From positions 1-8,435 of the forward strand of contig JAFGLK010000275.1 of the NCBI GenBank assembly GCA_016928125.1: a stretch of 8,435 bases of DNA, written 5' to 3'. Position numbers and translations under genes: made by a program. The number at the start of each line of letters is the position of its first letter. Position 1 is the first letter of the stretch. A model generated the notes under the pieces. That model ran no database searches and was not told the origin of the DNA. It saw only the letters and a program-made list of their open reading frames with translations. Below are positions 5,084-8,435 of this stretch, one piece after another. The stretch is from Anaerolineae bacterium. Its GTDB lineage: Bacteria > Chloroflexota > Anaerolineae > UBA1429.

Positions 5084-6991
5084 CTACCGATCCGGGGGAA
5101 GGACGGCGAGCTTTCCCAAAACCAGGCCGTCGTCACCGTTCTTGGCCAAGCGTAGCCTCTCCCCTGACCGCGTGTCGTAGACGCCCACGCGCACCGCGTA
5201 CTCTCCAGGCGGGATATCCCTGGGCAGAAACAAGGCGCGGCAGTCCGGCACGCTCTGGAGGGGCGCCAAGCTGCTAAACGGCTTGTGCCCGTTCTGTGGG
5301 GCGCTGTCGTGCTGGGCCCGGAGCTCACCCTGTGCGTCCAGGAGATGCACAAAGACGCTGAACGGCTCCCTGGGCGCATCCTCCACGCGCCAGCTCAGAT
5401 CGACCATCAGGAACTGGCCCGCGCCCATGCGCGCGTCCACGGGACGATAGCTCAGCCAGATGCCTTGATCGAAGGCCGCCGTCTGCACAGCCACGCTCGA
5501 TTCGCCACATCCAGGATAGTACAACCCCAGATCGTGCGCATCGTGCTGTTGCCGGAAGGCGCGGGTCGCATGGGTCTCCAGCCACCAGCCAGGCAGACTG
5601 GCGGGATGGGCGATGGGCACCCGATAGGTGAGCAGCCAGAGCCGGGGATGCGCCCCGAAAAGGGCGGCTATCTCTGTACCCAACGTCTCGCGGTCGAACC
5701 ACCCCAGCAGGTACTCGCCCTCAGCCTGTGGGGCGTAGACCTCGAGGATGCCCTCTTGCCAGATATAGCCCACGATGATGCCGTCGCCTGGCTCGGAGAG
5801 GCGCTCCAGCTCGGCGGCCAGCGGGCGCAGATCCTCGTCGGCGCCCACAGAGGGGCCTTGAGCGGCGGGCAAGGCCATCCCCCAGCTCAGGAGCAACAGC
5901 AGCCCAAGCATCACACCGATCCGTCTCGCCTTGACGAGGCCCACCGCCATGAGCAAGCAAGCCATCGGGAGGAGGTAGAGCAGAAAGCGAGGCGCGAAAA
6001 AGCGCACACGGAGCTGGAGCAGAAAGGCAGCCGCCACAGGGACCGCCACCAGCACGGCCAGGCGGGCCGTCTCCCTTCGAAAGTCGCGCCACAGCGCCCA
6101 GGCCGCCGCCAGAGCCATCGGCAGCAGCGCCGTAGCCGCCATCCACGCTTGGCTATCTGGGCCGGCGGACAGGGTGAAGGCGATCTCTTTCAAGTAGGTG
6201 AGCAGATCCCAGGAGGCGCGCTCCATCTTGAGCCCCAGGGCGCCCTCGGTGGCTGTGGTGAAGGTCAACACCACCCAGGGGAGCATCGCCGCCGCGACGG
6301 CGACCTGAGCGAGGAGCCAGGCTCGCAGCGCACGCCAGGCGGGCACTCGACGGCCAGAGCGCGAGAGCTGGCCGATCATCCACGCGCCCTGGGCCAGATG
6401 GGCCATGATGGCATAATAGTGCGTGCCCAAGGCCAACACGCTGGAGACGAGATAGGCGACCCAGACGAGAGGCTTCCCTCGTGGTTCATCTGCGAGATAG
6501 CGGGCCCATAGATAGGTCGCCAGCGAACCAAAGAGGGCCACCAGGGCGTACCCTTTGGCCTCGCGGGTGTAATAGATCGCCATCGGTGCCAGGGCCCAGA
6601 GCGCCGCCGCCAGCAGCCCTGTGCGTACGTCGAGCAACCAGCGCCCCCAGACGAAGAGCAGCACTGCGGTCAGGAGGCCGCAGACGACGGAGAACAGCCT
6701 GGCGCTGAAGGCGCTATCGCCCACCCACCGCAGCCAGAGACCGAGCAAGAGCCGATGGGCCGGGGGATCGGTGTCGTGGGTGAGGCGCGCCATCTCGACG
6801 AGGCGCGGGAGTGAGCTGTGGGCAAAGTAGAGGTTGTTCCCCTCGTCGAACCAGAGCGGGGGGCCATCCAGGCGCCACAGGCGTAGGCCCGCGGCCAGGG
6901 CCAGGATGCCCAGGAGGCAGAGATAGGGCCCCCAACGCCGCCACGCCTGGGCCCTGAGGTTGAGATGGATCGGCTCGGTATCGCCCCTCAC
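5084..6991 (-). CDS. GT-C membrane glycosyltransferase (PMT/ArnT-like) with C-terminal beta-sandwich
   Basis: This 635-residue integral membrane protein has about 10-12 hydrophobic helices in its first ~370 residues. WFDEG (D49, E50) in the first outer loop matches the catalytic acidic site of GT39/GT83-like enzymes. HDTDPPAHRLLLG (72-84) and YYTREAKGYAL (140-150) are further family signatures. Such enzymes move a sugar from a polyprenyl-phosphate donor to a lipid or protein outside the membrane; donor and acceptor cannot be named. The region after about residue 385 is outside the membrane. It ends in a beta-rich module (about 515-630, WRVEDAP, FSVFVHLLDAQG, GEYAVRVGVYDTRSGERL) resembling tails common in Chloroflexota glycosyltransferases. 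The start is GTG 6991, with AGGA just upstream, and it overlaps the stop of the coiled-coil gene (GTGA). This implies translational coupling. Confidence 0.88.
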   Translation of the reverse strand: MRGDTEPIHLNLRAQAWRRWGPYLCLLGILALAAGLRLWRLDGPPLWFDEGNNLYFAHSSLPRLVEMARLTHDTDPPAHRLLLGLWLRWVGDSAFSARLFSVVCGLLTAVLLFVWGRWLLDVRTGLLAAALWALAPMAIYYTREAKGYALVALFGSLATYLWARYLADEPRGKPLVWVAYLVSSVLALGTHYYAIMAHLAQGAWMIGQLSRSGRRVPAWRALRAWLLAQVAVAAAMLPWVVLTFTTATEGALGLKMERASWDLLTYLKEIAFTLSAGPDSQAWMAATALLPMALAAAWALWRDFRRETARLAVLVAVPVAAAFLLQLRVRFFAPRFLLYLLPMACLLMAVGLVKARRIGVMLGLLLLLSWGMALPAAQGPSVGADEDLRPLAAELERLSEPGDGIIVGYIWQEGILEVYAPQAEGEYLLGWFDRETLGTEIAALFGAHPRLWLLTYRVPIAHPASLPGWWLETHATRAFRQQHDAHDLGLYYPGCGESSVAVQTAAFDQGIWLSYRPVDARMGAGQFLMVDLSWRVEDAPREPFSVFVHLLDAQGELRAQHDSAPQNGHKPFSSLAPLQSVPDCRALFLPRDIPPGEYAVRVGVYDTRSGERLRLAKNGDDGLVLGKLAVLPPDR

Positions 6992-7632
6992 GGTTCCTGC
7001 GAGGGCTCGGGCGGCAGTTGGGCGGGCGGCGCTTCCTGCTCCGTCGCGCCGAGTCGTCCTTCGGCCAGCAGGCGGTCAAGCAGCTCGCGAGCCTCTGTGT
7101 GTTGCAGAAAAGCGGAAAGCAAGGCCTGCTTGTACCGCACGGCGTGGGCGCTCTCCTGCGCCTGCTCATCCATCCGGGAGAGCAGCTTGTCGGTCATATC
7201 GGCCATCAGGTCGCGCATCTGCTCTTGCTTCTGGGCCAGCAGCTCGTGGAGCTGCTCGTTCTCCAGCAAGAGCGCTCCCAACACATCGCGCTGCTTGCCG
7301 CCAAAGAGCCCCAGAACCCCTGATGAGGAGAGCCGGTCGCGCAGCCGACTGACCTCGCGCTCGAGCTCGGCTATGCGGGCCTCGCGCTGGCTCACCCGTT
7401 CCTCGTATTCGGCGATGATCTTTTCCTTGTCCTCGGCCACAGAGTTGAGCAACCGTTCGATGGTGCCCTCTTGCATCTGCCTCTGCTGGGCCAGCGACAC
7501 GTTGGCCTGATGTCTCTGCCATTTGACGGCCAGCCAGATGACCAGGGCCGCCAGCCCAGCGCAGACGATGAAGGTCACGAGGACTGGAGGCGAGAGCAGC
7601 GTCTGGATCAGAGTTGGGCTCTCAGTTGGCAC
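6988..7632 (-). CDS. Membrane-anchored coiled-coil protein, function unknown
   Basis: I do not recognise a named family. The 214-residue product has a short N-terminus and one transmembrane helix at about 17-37 (VLVTFIVCAGLAALVIWLAV) followed by K/R residues, suggesting the long C-terminal part is cytoplasmic. Residues about 45-103 are a charged heptad-like coiled coil (EYEERVSQREARIAELEREV). A glycine break LGLFGGKQ (107-114) is followed by a second long helical stretch to about 192 and a proline-rich acidic tail (201-214). I chose GTG 7632 because a full AAGGAGG (7643-7637) precedes it by 4 nt. The open frame continues upstream to 7896, but that part overlaps the methyltransferase gene and has no such signal. 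It overlaps the glycosyltransferase start by 4 bp. It could scaffold or localise that enzyme; this is only an inference. Confidence 0.75.
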   Translation of the reverse strand: MPTESPTLIQTLLSPPVLVTFIVCAGLAALVIWLAVKWQRHQANVSLAQQRQMQEGTIERLLNSVAEDKEKIIAEYEERVSQREARIAELEREVSRLRDRLSSSGVLGLFGGKQRDVLGALLLENEQLHELLAQKQEQMRDLMADMTDKLLSRMDEQAQESAHAVRYKQALLSAFLQHTEARELLDRLLAEGRLGATEQEAPPAQLPPEPSQEP

Positions 7633-7760
7633 GGTCCCTCCTTGAGGTGGGGCGCGGTGGCTCGCGCCCAGACAAAGGGCTGAGTACCCTCGACTCAGGC
7701 CGTCGCGAAATCCATACGCCCTGGCATGGAAAAGCGTGTGGATTCCAGTCTGACCTGCGT
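7633..7760 (-). other. Hairpin-rich spacer between the methyltransferase and coiled-coil genes
   Basis: Three inverted repeats fill this 128-nt gap. The first is an 11-bp stem with one C/A mismatch on the minus strand (7744-7709, 14-nt loop). The second is CTGAGT / ACTCAG with a 7-nt loop (7698-7680), followed by CCCTTTG. The third is GGGCGCG-AGCCAC-CGCGCCC, a perfect 7-bp stem (7669-7650) that ends 6 nt before the AAGGAGG of the next gene. None has a proper T-tract, and I see no good minus-strand promoter, so read-through from upstream is plausible. The last hairpin could affect ribosome access. Confidence 0.45.
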
Positions 7761-8435
7761 TCAGGCATACCAGTCGGCGCGCCGCAGGGGCAACCCGCTG
7801 GAGCCGCTCGACGCCGGTTTGGCCAACAGGGCCTGGTAGACGTTCAGGCGGCCGCTGGCAAAGCCGTGCGCCGAGCCTGACATGTACAGCCGCCACACAC
7901 GGTAGATCGGCTCGTCGACATGTTCCAGGGCCTCATCATGTTTGGACTCCAGACGGCGCACCCAATGGCGCAGCGTCAGCGCATAGTGCTCGCGCAGGCT
8001 CTCGACGTCGCGCACCTCGAAACCCTCATCCTCCGCCGCCGTCAGGCTGGCCGAGATGGGCACCAGCTCTCCGTCTGGGAAGACGTAGGTGTCCGAGAAC
8101 GTCGGTCCGCGCTCCAGCGCGTCGGTCGCCCGGCGAGCGATCCCGTGGTTCAGAAACACGCCCTGAGGCCGCAGCAGATGCCAGGCCCGGCGGAAATAGC
8201 TGGGCAGCAGCGCCTGGCCCACGTGCTCGAACATGCCCACGCTCACCAAAGCGTCATAGCCCTCCGGCTCGTCGAGCTCGCGATAGTCACTCAGCAACGC
8301 CCGACAGCGGTCGCTGAGGCCAGCCGCCGCGATGCGCTCCTGGGCCAGGTCTACCTGGGGCTGGCTCAGGGTGATCCCGGTGGCGTCCACACCGTACTCT
8401 CGGGCTGCGTGGATCAGCAGCCCGCCCCAGCCGCA
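7761..8435 (-). CDS. Cyclopropane-fatty-acid-synthase-family SAM methyltransferase, C-terminal part
   Basis: The frame is open to the right window edge, giving the last 224 residues; the N-terminal lipid-binding part lies outside. The fragment begins in the SAM-binding motif I (CGWGGLLIHAAREYGV) and continues with GITLSQPQ. SVGMFEHVG follows, whose Glu (fragment residue 70) corresponds to the bicarbonate-site Glu of E. coli Cfa. NHGI (His97) and the WRLYMSGSAHGF segment (Tyr184) hold other active-site counterparts. The ending LPLRRADWYA is typical of a bacterial subgroup of this family. Such enzymes add a methylene or methyl group to unsaturated acyl chains of membrane phospholipids, working at the inner face of the membrane. 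The exact product is not certain, since relatives make cyclopropane, methyl-branched or other products. It leads the minus-strand group, 128 bp before the coiled-coil gene. Confidence 0.9.
   Translation of the reverse strand, partial: CGWGGLLIHAAREYGVDATGITLSQPQVDLAQERIAAAGLSDRCRALLSDYRELDEPEGYDALVSVGMFEHVGQALLPSYFRRAWHLLRPQGVFLNHGIARRATDALERGPTFSDTYVFPDGELVPISASLTAAEDEGFEVRDVESLREHYALTLRHWVRRLESKHDEALEHVDEPIYRVWRLYMSGSAHGFASGRLNVYQALLAKPASSGSSGLPLRRADWYA

Noticed and set aside
5285..6511. 408-codon open frame antisense to the glycosyltransferase
   Set aside because: Same register effect: it is the reverse complement of the glycosyltransferase codons. Its translation is rich in Q, H, R, G and P without hydrophobic pattern, and no ribosome binding site is seen.
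7633..7896. N-terminal extension of the coiled-coil protein to 7896
   Set aside because: The extra residues overlap the end of the methyltransferase gene in another frame and the hairpin spacer, while GTG 7632 has a near-perfect Shine-Dalgarno.

Overview
The window is GC-rich bacterial DNA carrying six protein genes, four complete and two cut by the window edges. No RNA gene, insertion sequence or CRISPR array is visible. The organism looks like a member of the Chloroflexota (Anaerolineae-like) with an anaerobic or facultative lifestyle. This is an inference from three things: a DUF4129-type C-terminus, a GT-C glycosyltransferase ending in the beta-sandwich tail often seen in that phylum, and an oxygen-sensitive class III ribonucleotide reductase. 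No 16S gene or other marker is present to prove it.

Layout, left to right. At 1-381 (+) is the tail of a DUF4129 protein, probably a transglutaminase-like membrane protein. It converges on a minus-strand MFS drug/H+ antiporter (441-1706). From about 1707 to 2188 lies a divergent regulatory region, partly AT-rich compared with its surroundings. It holds the MFS promoter, a small terminator-like hairpin, two tandem NrdR-box-like palindromes, two good sigma-70-type promoters reading right, and a long structured leader. Then come nrdD (2189-4330) and nrdG (4355-5053), which make dNTPs anaerobically; a 9-bp perfect inverted repeat sits over the nrdD stop codon.

The right third is all on the minus strand. 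In transcription order it holds a cyclopropane-fatty-acid-synthase-family methyltransferase (8435-7761, N-terminus missing), a 128-nt hairpin-rich spacer, a 214-residue membrane-anchored coiled-coil protein of unknown function (7632-6988), and a GT-C glycosyltransferase (6991-5084) whose GTG start overlaps the preceding stop. The last two are almost certainly co-translated. Together with the lipid methyltransferase they suggest an envelope or lipid modification group. This group converges on nrdG with only 30 bp between stops and no clear intrinsic terminator.

The most interesting signal is regulatory. The two NrdR-like boxes are 32 bp apart centre to centre (three helical turns), and the proximal one exactly fills the spacer of a promoter for nrdDG. 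I found no clearly new multi-gene system; the coiled-coil/GT-C pair is the only protein-level unknown.
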